This document shows positions 34,905 to 44,809 of a stretch of 64,000 nucleotides of DNA, piece by piece. A model generated the notes under the pieces. The model saw only the letters and a program-made list of their open reading frames with translations, was not told where the DNA came from and ran no database searches. The DNA is taken from NCBI RefSeq assembly GCF_000246855.1, contig NC_016609.1, forward strand, positions 4,760,744 to 4,824,743, written 5' to 3'. Numbering within the stretch: the stretch's first letter is position 1; the number at the start of each line of letters is the position of its first letter. This DNA comes from Niastella koreensis GR20-10. Its GTDB lineage: Bacteria; Bacteroidota; Bacteroidia; Chitinophagales; Chitinophagaceae. The translations under genes and the position numbers were made by a program.

Positions 34905-36515
34905 TTAGTATCCGGTATTTTGTTTCAGGTTGGGGTTCACACTCAGGTCAGCGGTTGGCAGGGGAAACAAATTGCGGTAAGCCGATACGCCTACCCCATT
35001 TTTCGATCCGCCTTTCCATGGCCACAGATATGAAGCATCGGTAAACTTGTCGTAACGAACCAGGTCGGTCCTGCGGAAGCCTTCCCAATATAATTCACGG
35101 CCACGCTCGTCGAGCAGAAAGTTCAGGGTCATATCAGAAGCGGCGATTGTTCCGCCATTACCGGCGTATGCCCTTGATCTTAGTTTATTGATGTAAGTGA
35201 GCGCCTGCGAGGCATCGCCATTAGCGCCGCCACGCAAAGTTGCTTCGGCATAGATGAGGTATTGTTCAGCCAAACGGAAAACAGGAATATCGATGTCGGC
35301 AAAATTGATGTTCTTTCCCATTGCGCCATTCACATCTACATTGCGGTATTTGGTCATAGAATATCCATTGGTATACACGCTTACATCTGCAATGGCCTTG
35401 GTTTGACCATCCATCCAGTACTCTGCACGCGTGTCGGGATTGCCGTTGTTGGGGAATGCCGTACTGGTGGGCGCGGGGAACAGATCGATGAGGTTGCCCG
35501 TGGCCCGGATGCCGGCCCAGCCACCATCGATGCCAAAAGCAGCAGCTTTTTCCGATCCACCCACAGGTGCATGTGTCATAAACGTAGAGCCGCCATAGTT
35601 TTGGGTGGCATTGCCATCATAGTTGATGGTTAAAATAAATTCCGATGTATTGTTGTAATTATCGGCCAGCATCAGGTGCGTGTAATCCTTTACCAGGGAA
35701 TAACCTGCATCGATTACCTTTTTTGAATAAGTTACGGCATCGTCCCAGTTTGCTGTGCCTGTATATACTTTGGCGTTCAGTGCTACCCGTGCTATCAAGG
35801 CCCATGCCGCTGCCTGGTCTGCCCGGCCATATTCGTTCTTGTGGGGAGCTGCCAGACTGCCTTCCATATCCTTCAGTTCGCTCATGATATATTTATACAG
35901 CGAGGCCCGGTCAATTTGTTTAGGTGTTGCTGATCCCAACGCATCCGCTTCGGTTGAAAAAGGAGGATTGCCAAAAACATCCATCAGCACCCAATACTGG
36001 TAAGCCCGCAGCAACCTGGCTTCCTGTTTATAATAACGCACCATGGTAGCACTGTCGCCAGTTATGCCCCTGCTGCTGAGGCTGGCATCGGAACACTGGC
36101 GGATAAACTCATTGCACAAAGTGATCTGATAGGTACTGCGATAATACAATCCCGCAAGAAAGGTATTGGAGGCCGACCAGCTCATGGAATGAAAATCGGG
36201 CAAACCCGCATCAGCCCAGCTCACCACGGCCTCGTCTGTAGGCAGTTCCTGCGCACACCAGAACAGCCTGAAAAAATCGGAAGTACCTTCGTCGATACCT
36301 GCAATATCACCGCTGCCTGCAGGGCCATTGTTACCCGTAAGCGCAAATGCCCCGTACAATTTTGCCAGCACCGATTTATAGCCCGCTGCCGTACTGTATA
36401 CCGCACCAGCCGTCACCTGGTCGTTGGGTTCAAGAATGGTGTTTTTGTTGCACGAAGCCAACAGCAATAGCGAAGATGCTGTGAACAATAATATATGATT
36501 GACAAATCGTTTCAT
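34905..36515 (-). CDS. SusD/RagB family starch-binding lipoprotein
   Basis: A 536-aa lipoprotein (SSLLLLASCNKNT). Typical SusD features are the helical TPR scaffold, KQEARLLRAYQYWVLMDVFG and the C-terminal LNFLLDERGRELYWEGFRRTDLVRY. SusD caps the SusC barrel and binds the glycan for uptake. It follows the SusC gene by 24 bp. The downstream amylase and GH31 genes point to starch or a related alpha-glucan. Confidence 0.93.
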   Translation of the reverse strand: MKRFVNHILLFTASSLLLLASCNKNTILEPNDQVTAGAVYSTAAGYKSVLAKLYGAFALTGNNGPAGSGDIAGIDEGTSDFFRLFWCAQELPTDEAVVSWADAGLPDFHSMSWSASNTFLAGLYYRSTYQITLCNEFIRQCSDASLSSRGITGDSATMVRYYKQEARLLRAYQYWVLMDVFGNPPFSTEADALGSATPKQIDRASLYKYIMSELKDMEGSLAAPHKNEYGRADQAAAWALIARVALNAKVYTGTANWDDAVTYSKKVIDAGYSLVKDYTHLMLADNYNNTSEFILTINYDGNATQNYGGSTFMTHAPVGGSEKAAAFGIDGGWAGIRATGNLIDLFPAPTSTAFPNNGNPDTRAEYWMDGQTKAIADVSVYTNGYSMTKYRNVDVNGAMGKNINFADIDIPVFRLAEQYLIYAEATLRGGANGDASQALTYINKLRSRAYAGNGGTIAASDMTLNFLLDERGRELYWEGFRRTDLVRYDKFTDASYLWPWKGGSKNGVGVSAYRNLFPLPTADLSVNPNLKQNTGY

Positions 36516-36539
36516 TGTAATTGTGTTTACAGGTTTAGA

Positions 36540-39500
36540 TTAAAGGCTCCAGCTTACACCCAATACATAGGTTCTCGGCCTTGGATAGAAGTTGTTGTCG
36601 ATACCCGACGACACTTCCGGATCTACCCCCTGGTATTTAGTTACCAGGAATACATTCTGCACATTGGCGGAAATGCGCAGGTCGCCTTTGCCGGCAATGA
36701 CCTTACCCAGGTTATAAGAGAGATGCACATTGTCCATCCGCAGGAAAGAACCATTTTCCAGCCAGTAATCAGACAACAGGCTCTTGTCGTTGGAGCCAAT
36801 CAGGTTACCCGATAACACCGTACGGCTGCCATTATTGAGCGTACCGATGGGATTCAGCATATAACTCTGGATACCTGTATAGCTGGCTACGTTGTTATAT
36901 ACATAGTTGCCAAAGCTGGCACGGGCCACCAACCCTGCTCCCCAGCGTTTGTAGCGGAAATCGGTGCTGAAACCGAGGTAGGCCTTGGGATCTGGACTCT
37001 TGTTTACATGCAGGTCGTTCTGGTTAATAACGCCATCCTTCTTGCCGTCTACAAACAACCCATCAATGGGTTTGCCTTTGGCGTCGTATACCTGCTGGTA
37101 CAGGTAGAAGGAATATTTACTGGCGCCCACCTGGTTTATCTGAACCGTATTGCCGGTTCCGCCCGTGATATTGCCAATAAGCAACCCGCTGGATGTTTGC
37201 CCGGGCAATGCCGTGAGGTTGGTAATGGTGTTATGGTTATAGGTGATATTGAAACCCATTGTCCAGCCAATGCTTTGTTTGTCGATGGCCTTTGCGTTGA
37301 TGTTGAATTCAACCCCTTCATCTTTCATATTGCCAATGTTGGCGGTGATCTGGTTGCTGAAGTTGGTAAGCGCCGACTGGGTGGCGGTTGCCAGCAGGTT
37401 TTTGGTTTTACGGGTGTAATAATCCACGCTACCTGTAATGCGGTCGCCCCACAAACCGTAATCGATCGCTATATTCTGCGTGGTTGTTGTTTCCCAGGTA
37501 CGGCCGGGATAATAAGCGCCCGGACGATACACGTAATAATAAGATTGCCCCAGCTGATACCGCGCTGTAGCAGTACCCATACTGTAATCAGACAGGTAAT
37601 CGTAGCTGCCGATGCCTTCCTGGTTACCGGTAACGCCGTATTCCAACCGAAGTTTCAGGTTAGAAATAACCTTATTGTTCTGCAGGAATTTTTCTTCATT
37701 AATACGCCAGGCAAAGGCGCCGGAAGAGAAAACCCCGCTCCTGTCGGCCGGTGCAAATTTGGTAGAGTAATCGTTGCGAACGGTACCGGTAAGAATATAT
37801 TTATCGTTGTATACCCAGTTAACACGTCCGTACAACGAAGTAAGGATATACTCATTGATGCTGGATGGATAGGTGGGAAGTGAGTTCGGGTTCAGCGTGC
37901 CATCTGCAAAGTTAGAAGCATAATTATAGGTGGTGTTACTGAATTTCTGGTTGGCATAACCGCCTACTACATCCACATGGCTGTTTAAAGCCGCAATGTT
38001 TTTGCTATAGTTCAGAAAACCTTCCATTAACCGGTTATTGCTAACCTGCCTGTATTTGCGCGAAAGACCGCTGTAGCTAACACCATTGCTGTCTGTATAG
38101 GTATTGAGGTTACTGGCTGCATAGGCAGGAATGGTTTGCGTGCCGGAACCTTTTGCCCCGTCGTAACCCAGATTAACGTTGATATGCAGGTCGGGCAGAA
38201 AATGCAGTTTATAATCAAACGCCACACTGCTAACCGTACGGTATACATCGCTCACGTCGCGGTTCTCTTCCAACAGGCCCAGCGGGTTCCGCGGTGCATT
38301 CGATTTTAAACCGGTTACACTGCTGGGGTCGGTATATTCAAAGTAGCTGCCGTAATTGTTCTTACCCGAATAAACAGGCTGCGTAGGATTGAAGCTAACG
38401 GCTGCACCGATGGCCTTCTCGTTGGCAAAACGCTGTTTTACCTGGGCCCCTTTGAGGTTAACGGCCACCTTCAGGTGATCGTCGAAAAAAACAGGCGCCA
38501 GGCTGATGTCGCCTGAGTACCGGGTAAGGTTGGAAGTTTTTAAAATCCCATCCTGGTTGGTATACCCTACCGATACGCGGTAAGGCAGTTTATTGCCCAC
38601 AGCGCCCGACACACTCAGGTTGTTGTCGGTACTTACTGCCGTTCGGTAAATGGCCTTCTGCCAGTCGGTATTAGAGGCGCCTAACAGGTTCCTGAAATTG
38701 CCTGCAGCCGTGGTATCATGACTTTTTACATAATCGCGGAATTCACCCGGAGACAGAACACCTGCTTCCTTCGACAATTGCGAAACGGATAGCTGGGTGC
38801 TAAAGTTAACCTTTGGTTTTCCCCGCTGACCTTTTTTGGTGGTGATGAGGATTACCCCGTTTGAAGCGCGGTTACCATAGATGGCCGCAGCAGAGGCATC
38901 TTTGAGTACATCTACCCGCTCGATATCGTTGGGGTTGATAAGATCGAGCGGATTGGCAGCGCCCGCAATGGAGGAAGGATTCAACGGAACGCCGTCGAGT
39001 ACGATCAGCGGATCGTTGCTTCCGTTTATGGAAGCGCCGCCGCGGATGCGGATGGTGCTGCCCGCCCCTGGCGCGCCACTGTTTGAAATAACAGATACCC
39101 CTGCCACCTTACCGGCAATCAGTTGTTCCGGTGTAGTGATCTGGCCCTGTTGAAAATCTTTGGAGGTAATGGAGGCAATGGCGCCCGTTACATCTTTTTT
39201 CCGCTCCGAGCCATAACCTATTACTACAATCTCGCTTAACGAAGTTGATAAAACAGCCATTGTTACATTCAGCGTAGTAGCAGCGCCCGCAGTAACCGTC
39301 ACCTCCTTTTGCAGCGGGATGTACCCCACATGTTCAAAGAGCACGGTATACCTGCCCGGAGCCAGGTTGGGAAATTTAAAGCTGCCATCTTCGCCGGCGC
39401 GTACGCCGGCCGTGGCGCCATTCAGCCGCACGGTAGCGGCGGCTAAACCCGCCTGTTTGTCATCGAGAATTTTACCAGAAATACTTCCGGTTTGCGCATA

Positions 39501-39566
39501 TAAGCAAACATGCAAAAAAAGAAGAATGGGAAGGAATAATACCTTTTTCAAATAGTGGCTAAGCAT
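36540..39566 (-). CDS. SusC/RagA family TonB-dependent outer-membrane transporter
   Basis: A 1008-aa protein with signal peptide (PILLFLHVCLYAQ), a CarboxypepD-like N-domain (GSISGKILDDKQAGLAAATV), a plug with SLSEIVVIGYGSERKKDVTGA and VDVLKDASAAAIYGNRASNG, and a large C-terminal barrel ending in YVLGVSWSL. It imports the bound oligosaccharide with energy from TonB. It is first in the SusC-D-E-amylase-GH31 operon. The 225-bp gap upstream, after the pullulanase stop, should hold its promoter, though no clean -7 box was seen. Confidence 0.94.
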   Translation of the reverse strand: MLSHYLKKVLFLPILLFLHVCLYAQTGSISGKILDDKQAGLAAATVRLNGATAGVRAGEDGSFKFPNLAPGRYTVLFEHVGYIPLQKEVTVTAGAATTLNVTMAVLSTSLSEIVVIGYGSERKKDVTGAIASITSKDFQQGQITTPEQLIAGKVAGVSVISNSGAPGAGSTIRIRGGASINGSNDPLIVLDGVPLNPSSIAGAANPLDLINPNDIERVDVLKDASAAAIYGNRASNGVILITTKKGQRGKPKVNFSTQLSVSQLSKEAGVLSPGEFRDYVKSHDTTAAGNFRNLLGASNTDWQKAIYRTAVSTDNNLSVSGAVGNKLPYRVSVGYTNQDGILKTSNLTRYSGDISLAPVFFDDHLKVAVNLKGAQVKQRFANEKAIGAAVSFNPTQPVYSGKNNYGSYFEYTDPSSVTGLKSNAPRNPLGLLEENRDVSDVYRTVSSVAFDYKLHFLPDLHINVNLGYDGAKGSGTQTIPAYAASNLNTYTDSNGVSYSGLSRKYRQVSNNRLMEGFLNYSKNIAALNSHVDVVGGYANQKFSNTTYNYASNFADGTLNPNSLPTYPSSINEYILTSLYGRVNWVYNDKYILTGTVRNDYSTKFAPADRSGVFSSGAFAWRINEEKFLQNNKVISNLKLRLEYGVTGNQEGIGSYDYLSDYSMGTATARYQLGQSYYYVYRPGAYYPGRTWETTTTQNIAIDYGLWGDRITGSVDYYTRKTKNLLATATQSALTNFSNQITANIGNMKDEGVEFNINAKAIDKQSIGWTMGFNITYNHNTITNLTALPGQTSSGLLIGNITGGTGNTVQINQVGASKYSFYLYQQVYDAKGKPIDGLFVDGKKDGVINQNDLHVNKSPDPKAYLGFSTDFRYKRWGAGLVARASFGNYVYNNVASYTGIQSYMLNPIGTLNNGSRTVLSGNLIGSNDKSLLSDYWLENGSFLRMDNVHLSYNLGKVIAGKGDLRISANVQNVFLVTKYQGVDPEVSSGIDNNFYPRPRTYVLGVSWSL

Positions 39567-39791
39567 TAGTTACAGTTTTGGATGAATAGAGAAATCTAAA
39601 CTGAACACGTATCGTGTATGGTTAACGCAAAAGAAAACCGACAGCTAAACTTTTCCTAGTCGTTTAAAAATAAATACCGAAAATTGAGACCTTTTAAAAA
39701 CCAACTCCCTTACTATCAAACATTTAATCAAAGACTGATCGCTGAATATTTAAACTTTTTAACCACTAAATGGTGCTAAAACCGCCGTGGT

Positions 39792-41756
39792 TCACCGGGC
39801 CAAAAACACATTTGCGCTGGTTCCTGCTATTTCTGCCACTCCTGTTTTTACTGCACCGATCCCCGATTCTTTATACCCTTCCCCGTTCAACACCTGTATC
39901 CAACTGCCCGGCGGCAGGTTCACTTTTTGAGCGTTCCTGCTTCCATTCAGCACTATTAAAATGTTTTTACATGGATCGCCATTGGCATTGCCGGTGAGCA
40001 GGTAGGAAATAAGCAGACCGTCGCCGGAGGTTTGCAGAAAGGTCAGGTGTTGCCTTATCATAGCTGAAGTGGGCATACGAAAGGCTGGGTGGCGTTTACG
40101 TAAAGCAATCAACCCGCGGTAATATTCATACACCTTATTATAGGTGGTTTTTCTGTCCCAGTTCAGTTCATTGATAGAATCCGGTGCGTTGAATGAATTG
40201 GCCATGCCCTGTTTGGTGCGGAGCATTTCATCACCGGCCAGCAGCAACGGTACGCCCTGTGAAGTGAGCACCACGGCAGCGGCCAGTTTGTCTATTTTGA
40301 TCAGGTCCTGTTCTGAAGCGCCGGGGTTGGAAATCATCAACCGGTCGAACAAACAGTTGTCGTCGTGGCAGGAAACATAATTTATAGCCTGGAAAGGTTC
40401 CTTAGCCCAGGGCGCTTTGGAATCGCACACCCGCTGATAATCGATATCCGGATGTGCCGTTGCGCCAACGATTCCAAATTTGATGCTTTCGGCCGTACCT
40501 GTATGGCCGCTTGCAAACCCATTTTCCTTTACATTGCTGATGCCGCCACGCAACCCATCGCGGATGTCATCGCTGTAAGCCGCTATGCTGTTTAACCGGG
40601 CCACGTTCTGTTTTACCGCCCGTTGCGCTTCGGGAAAAGGACTGGCGCCGGCAGCCCAGCCTTCCCCATAAATAAATATGGACGGGTCTATTTTGTGCAG
40701 GGTATCCGACACCGCATTCATGGTTGGGATATCATGCAGTCCCATCAGGTCGAACCGAAAACCATCTACATGGTACTCCCGGGCCCACATGGCTACCGAT
40801 TCTACGATGAACTTCCGCATCATGGCCTGTTCGGATGCCGTTTCATTATTACAACCACTTCCGTTGGAGTAACTGCCATTGGCCAGATGCCGGTAAAAGT
40901 ATCCCGGGGCCATTTGGGTAAAGATGGAGTTGGCAATATTGCTGGTATGATTGTATACTACATCGAGGACCACCCGTAATCCGTTCGCATGCAGGGTGCT
41001 GATCGCCTGCTTCAACTCCCTGATGCGCACCCGCCCATCGTACGCATCGGTAGCATAAGTACCCTCGGGTACATTATAATTAACGGGATCGTACCCCCAG
41101 TTATAATAACTGCCGGGGTTTGCCTCGTCGATGGAGTTAAAATCGAACGACGGCATCAGGTGAATATGCGTAACGCCGAGCTCCTTTATATGATCCAGAC
41201 CGGTTGATAATCCGGCGGCATTGTGCGTTCCCCGTTCTGTAAGGCCCAGGTATTTTCCCTTGTGAACGATGCCCGAACCGGCGCTGATGGAGAGATCACG
41301 TACGTGCAGTTCGTAAATAATGATATCCGTATAATTTTTCAACGCCGGCCGTTTATCGTGGGCCCAGCCCGGCGGGTTCGTCTTTGCCAGATCAATGATC
41401 ATTCCCCGGCGCCCGTTGATCCCAACTGCCTGTGCGTAGAGATCCGGGCACTCCTGCGACCAGTTGCCGTTAATACAGGTTTGAAAAGTATAAAACCGGT
41501 TCTCCCAATTGCCTGGTACCGAAACGGCCCAGCTGCCGGCTTTGCCTTTTTGCAGGTGAATGGTATTAAGGACGCTCCCGCCCTCCCCTGCCGCGTACAA
41601 CCGCAGCACTACATCCGTAGCGGCAGGCGACCAGATTGTAAAGGAAGTAGCAGCCGGAGAATAATGAACCCCCAAACCGGCGCCTGAATAAACAGGTTGA
41701 CCCCAACTGCGGGATAAAATGGCCAGCATCAATAGCATCGCAATCGACTTGTTCAT
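39792..41756 (-). CDS. pulA: Type I pullulanase (GH13)
   Basis: A 654-aa secreted enzyme with a short signal peptide (LMLAILSRSWGQ). An N-terminal CBM48-like domain (TSFTIWSPAATDVVLRLY) precedes the GH13 core. The type I pullulanase motif YNWGYDPVNYNVPEG is present, with VLDVVYNHT, DGFRFDLMGLHD (nucleophile), YGEGWAAG (acid) and YVSCHDDNCL. It cuts alpha-1,6 branches and so prepares starch for the amylase and GH31. It lies upstream of SusC on the same strand and is divergent from the SusR-like regulator gene. Confidence 0.92.
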   Translation of the reverse strand: MNKSIAMLLMLAILSRSWGQPVYSGAGLGVHYSPAATSFTIWSPAATDVVLRLYAAGEGGSVLNTIHLQKGKAGSWAVSVPGNWENRFYTFQTCINGNWSQECPDLYAQAVGINGRRGMIIDLAKTNPPGWAHDKRPALKNYTDIIIYELHVRDLSISAGSGIVHKGKYLGLTERGTHNAAGLSTGLDHIKELGVTHIHLMPSFDFNSIDEANPGSYYNWGYDPVNYNVPEGTYATDAYDGRVRIRELKQAISTLHANGLRVVLDVVYNHTSNIANSIFTQMAPGYFYRHLANGSYSNGSGCNNETASEQAMMRKFIVESVAMWAREYHVDGFRFDLMGLHDIPTMNAVSDTLHKIDPSIFIYGEGWAAGASPFPEAQRAVKQNVARLNSIAAYSDDIRDGLRGGISNVKENGFASGHTGTAESIKFGIVGATAHPDIDYQRVCDSKAPWAKEPFQAINYVSCHDDNCLFDRLMISNPGASEQDLIKIDKLAAAVVLTSQGVPLLLAGDEMLRTKQGMANSFNAPDSINELNWDRKTTYNKVYEYYRGLIALRKRHPAFRMPTSAMIRQHLTFLQTSGDGLLISYLLTGNANGDPCKNILIVLNGSRNAQKVNLPPGSWIQVLNGEGYKESGIGAVKTGVAEIAGTSANVFLAR

Positions 41757-41978
41757 GCCCCGATATTACTGCCTGTATAAATTTGAAAAAATCACCTCAC
41801 CTGCCCGTTGAATGATTATTTAAACCCAACAACCATTTTAGTTTTTCTAACAATTTGATTATAAGAATAGTATTTGTTTAACCGGTTAACTGTTCAATGA
41901 ATTTATTTAAGAAGAAATGACTCCCGGCAGGCGAATTTCACCTGATATTATGGTTATTATTGTGTTGAATTTATAAAC

Positions 41979-43670
41979 ATGCGCGCCGCCATATTGACTA
42001 TTTGCCTGCTGTCCTGCTGCCTTGGAGTATTGGCTTCTGATGTTACCGATTCGCTGCTCTCGCAATTGAAAACTGAGATCGGGCGCAAGGCGGTGTACGA
42101 CCACCAAAAAGAAAAACGGATTGCCGGGATGCGGGATAGCCTGCAACGATTGTCTGCCGACAGCACTGCGCAGCAGTTCCAGCTTTGCAGCCGCCTGTAT
42201 GAGGAATATAAATCCTATAAGTACGATTCGGCCTATGTATATGTTAGCCGGATGGCGGCCCTGGCTAACCGGATGCACGACGCCTTAAAGGTCAACTACA
42301 CCAACATGAAGCTGGGCTTTATCCTGCTTTCGGCAGGAAAATACAAGGAAGCCTTTGGTGTGCTGGAAACCATTGACCACAGCGGGTTCGACGATGCCAC
42401 CCTGGAGAGTTATTATGCGGTAATGAGCCGCGCCTGGTGCGACCTGGCGACTTATAACAACGATGATACCTGGTCACCCGCCTACCGGGCAAAAGGCCTT
42501 AGCTATAGCGACTCATCCCTCCGGCTGGTGCATCCTGGCTCTTATGGCGCCCGTTTTTTGGTTAGTTACCGCGATTATAACAATGGCAACAATGCCTCCG
42601 CCCTGAAAGAATTCCTGGCCTTTTACCAACAATATAAACCCGCTAACCACGACGATGCCATCACTACCTCACTGCTCAGTGATTTGTACCAGCGGTTAGG
42701 CGATAACGAAAACGCCACCAATTACCTGATCAGGGCAGTGATTGCCGACCTGCAGGCATCTACCAAAGAAACCCTGGCAATTTTTAAGCTGGCAGAAATG
42801 GCTTCCGCCAACGGCGATGTTGACAACGCTTATATCTATATCCAGGAAGCGTTGAAGGACGCGGACTTTTATGGCGCCCGCCAGCGACAGATACAGATAA
42901 GCACGGTGCTGCCCATTATAGCAGCAGCCAAGCTTAATTTTGTAGAAAGCCAGAAAAAACGTTTCCTCATTTACCTCAGCAGTACCATCTTTTTGTTACT
43001 GGTTATTATCCTGATCTCCTTTTTGCTGTATAAACAATTGAAGCAACGCGCTGCCAGGGAAAAGCTCATTCAGCGCAACAATACGAAACTGGCTGCTATG
43101 AACGAGGAACTGATGCAGGTGAATGCACAGGTGGTGGAAGCCAACCACAGGTTTGCAGAGGATGCCCACATCAAAGAAGAGTACATTGGCTATTTCTTCA
43201 ATATTATTTCAGGCTATATCACCAAACTGGAGAAATTGAAAGTCTCCATCGAGGCCAAGGTGATCCAGAACAAACTGGACCATATCCAATCCCTCACGAA
43301 TGAGATCCAGGTGAACAAGGAACGCGAAGCGCTTTTCCAAACCTTCGACAAAGTGTTCCTCAAGATCTTTCCCAACTTCGTAACCAGTTTCAATGCGTTG
43401 TTCAAAAAGGAAGACCAGCTATGGCCCAAAGACCACGAAATACTCACCACCGATCTCCGGATCTTTGCCCTTATTCGTTTAGGCATTTCCGACAACGAAT
43501 CCATCGCCCGCATTCTGCAATACTCGGCCAAGACCGTGTACGTTTATAAAATGCGGCAAAAAGCCAAGTCTATCTACACTGCCACCGAGTTCGACCAAAA
43601 GCTGATGGCCATCAAAGCCATTGACATTCCGGTGCGGGTGCAGGAGCATGGCGCTGAGCAGGAGGTCTGA
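41979..43670 (+). CDS. SusR-like inner-membrane regulator (DUF6377)
   Basis: A 563-aa protein with a signal peptide (LTICLLSCCLGVLAS), periplasmic TPR-like helices (~25-320), one transmembrane helix (~326-346, FLIYLSSTIFLLLVIILISF), a coiled-coil linker and a C-terminal LuxR-like helix-turn-helix (IFALIRLGISDNESIARILQYSAKTVYVYKMRQKAK). This layout matches SusR and its DUF6377 relatives, which sense maltose-type sugars and switch on starch genes. It is divergent from the pullulanase and next to the whole sus locus. Confidence 0.85.
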   Translation: MRAAILTICLLSCCLGVLASDVTDSLLSQLKTEIGRKAVYDHQKEKRIAGMRDSLQRLSADSTAQQFQLCSRLYEEYKSYKYDSAYVYVSRMAALANRMHDALKVNYTNMKLGFILLSAGKYKEAFGVLETIDHSGFDDATLESYYAVMSRAWCDLATYNNDDTWSPAYRAKGLSYSDSSLRLVHPGSYGARFLVSYRDYNNGNNASALKEFLAFYQQYKPANHDDAITTSLLSDLYQRLGDNENATNYLIRAVIADLQASTKETLAIFKLAEMASANGDVDNAYIYIQEALKDADFYGARQRQIQISTVLPIIAAAKLNFVESQKKRFLIYLSSTIFLLLVIILISFLLYKQLKQRAAREKLIQRNNTKLAAMNEELMQVNAQVVEANHRFAEDAHIKEEYIGYFFNIISGYITKLEKLKVSIEAKVIQNKLDHIQSLTNEIQVNKEREALFQTFDKVFLKIFPNFVTSFNALFKKEDQLWPKDHEILTTDLRIFALIRLGISDNESIARILQYSAKTVYVYKMRQKAKSIYTATEFDQKLMAIKAIDIPVRVQEHGAEQEV

Positions 43671-43697
43671 TTCCCCAATAGAAAGGCCTTAAACTAT

Positions 43698-43770
43698 TTT
43701 GCGTTTATTTTACGCAAATAACTTGCATATCCCGAAACGCCTTCTTAAATTTGCGTAATATAAACGCAAA
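43698..43770. promoter_or_regulatory. Twin operator-like palindromes TTTGCGT-N7-ACGCAAA
   Basis: Two copies of TTTGCGT-N7-ACGCAAA at 43698-43718 and 43750-43770, 52 bp apart (about five helical turns). The surrounding 24-bp segments are near-perfect inverted copies of each other, with one mismatch. They lie upstream of the J-domain/pseudokinase gene, in the 259-bp gap after susR. They look like tandem sites for a dimeric repressor that could loop the DNA. The regulator is not encoded nearby. Confidence 0.65.
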
Positions 43771-43929
43771 ATAAAATTAACACGGGTATTACAGCTCGCT
43801 TTATGAAAGCGATGTAATTCTGGTTGCTCCTGCCGCATAAAACATCATTAATTATCATAAGACGACTTTACAAAACTGTACTCCGGTACGGACAGGGATT
43901 TTATTTGCTTATCAAAAAAAGTTGGACGC

Positions 43930-44799
43930 ATGAATGCACTGATCGATAAAATCAAAAAAGCTGATAAAATAGAAGACGTGTTGAACCTGGCGAATTTTAA
44001 AACGGAATTCAACACCATTATAAAGCAGATCCATCCGGATACGTGTACCGATCCGGGTGCAGTGGAAGCCACTTCAAAAATGAATATCTGGAAGAACCAG
44101 TATGAGCACGGTAAGCCGTATACCGATGATGCAGGTGTTTTTAAAACGAATGGCTATTGGGCTGACTTCTCCTCTGCACTGCCAAACCTCACCGCATCGG
44201 TTGATAATTACCATATGTTTCAACAACTGCGGTCTGACGCAGACGGGCATTTTAAAAAATATCTGCCGGCAGCATGCCATACACTGGCAGATGGCACATA
44301 TCGGTTTGATTTTGAAAAAAGGGCCATTCCCTTATCAGGCTTACAACTGCCGCAGGAACATGTAAGCTGGGTATTAAACAGACTGCTGGAATACATTGCT
44401 TATTTATCGCAAAAGGGTTTTGTTCATGGCGGATTGAACCCTGAATCGGTTTTTATTGTTCCGGAAAATCACGGCATACAGGTGGTTTCTTTTTATCACC
44501 TCGCCCGCAAACGTAGCAGAATAAATACGGTGTCCGGCCGGTATATAACCTGGTATCCGACACAGATCTTAAATACAAAAGTGGCGAGTGTGGTGACCGA
44601 CCTGGAATGTGCCAAATACATAGCTGCTTACCTGTTAGGCGATGCCGCCGGCAATGCGGTTAAATTCAAAAAAACGCACAACGAGGACTTTATTAATTTC
44701 CTACTTAACCGGCATGATGATGCGTATCAGTGTTTAACCCGGTATCAGCAGTTGTTGCGCAGGAATTTTAAAACAAGATTTTATTCATTAACCATTTAA
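43930..44799 (+). CDS. J-domain-like protein fused to a pseudokinase
   Basis: A 289-aa protein. Residues ~15-60 look like a J-domain, with the HPD motif (IIKQIHPDTCTDPGAVEATSKM). Residues ~95-230 resemble a protein-kinase C-lobe: GFVHGGLNPESVFIV replaces the catalytic HxDxKxxN motif and VVSFYHLARK replaces DFG, so catalysis is unlikely. RYITWYPTQIL aligns with the APE region. It is the first gene of a three-gene unit with the VWA protein (10-bp gap). It probably recruits Hsp70 or scaffolds the other two proteins (inference). Confidence 0.65.
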   Translation: MNALIDKIKKADKIEDVLNLANFKTEFNTIIKQIHPDTCTDPGAVEATSKMNIWKNQYEHGKPYTDDAGVFKTNGYWADFSSALPNLTASVDNYHMFQQLRSDADGHFKKYLPAACHTLADGTYRFDFEKRAIPLSGLQLPQEHVSWVLNRLLEYIAYLSQKGFVHGGLNPESVFIVPENHGIQVVSFYHLARKRSRINTVSGRYITWYPTQILNTKVASVVTDLECAKYIAAYLLGDAAGNAVKFKKTHNEDFINFLLNRHDDAYQCLTRYQQLLRRNFKTRFYSLTI

Positions 44800-44809
44800 A
44801 AATAAATGT

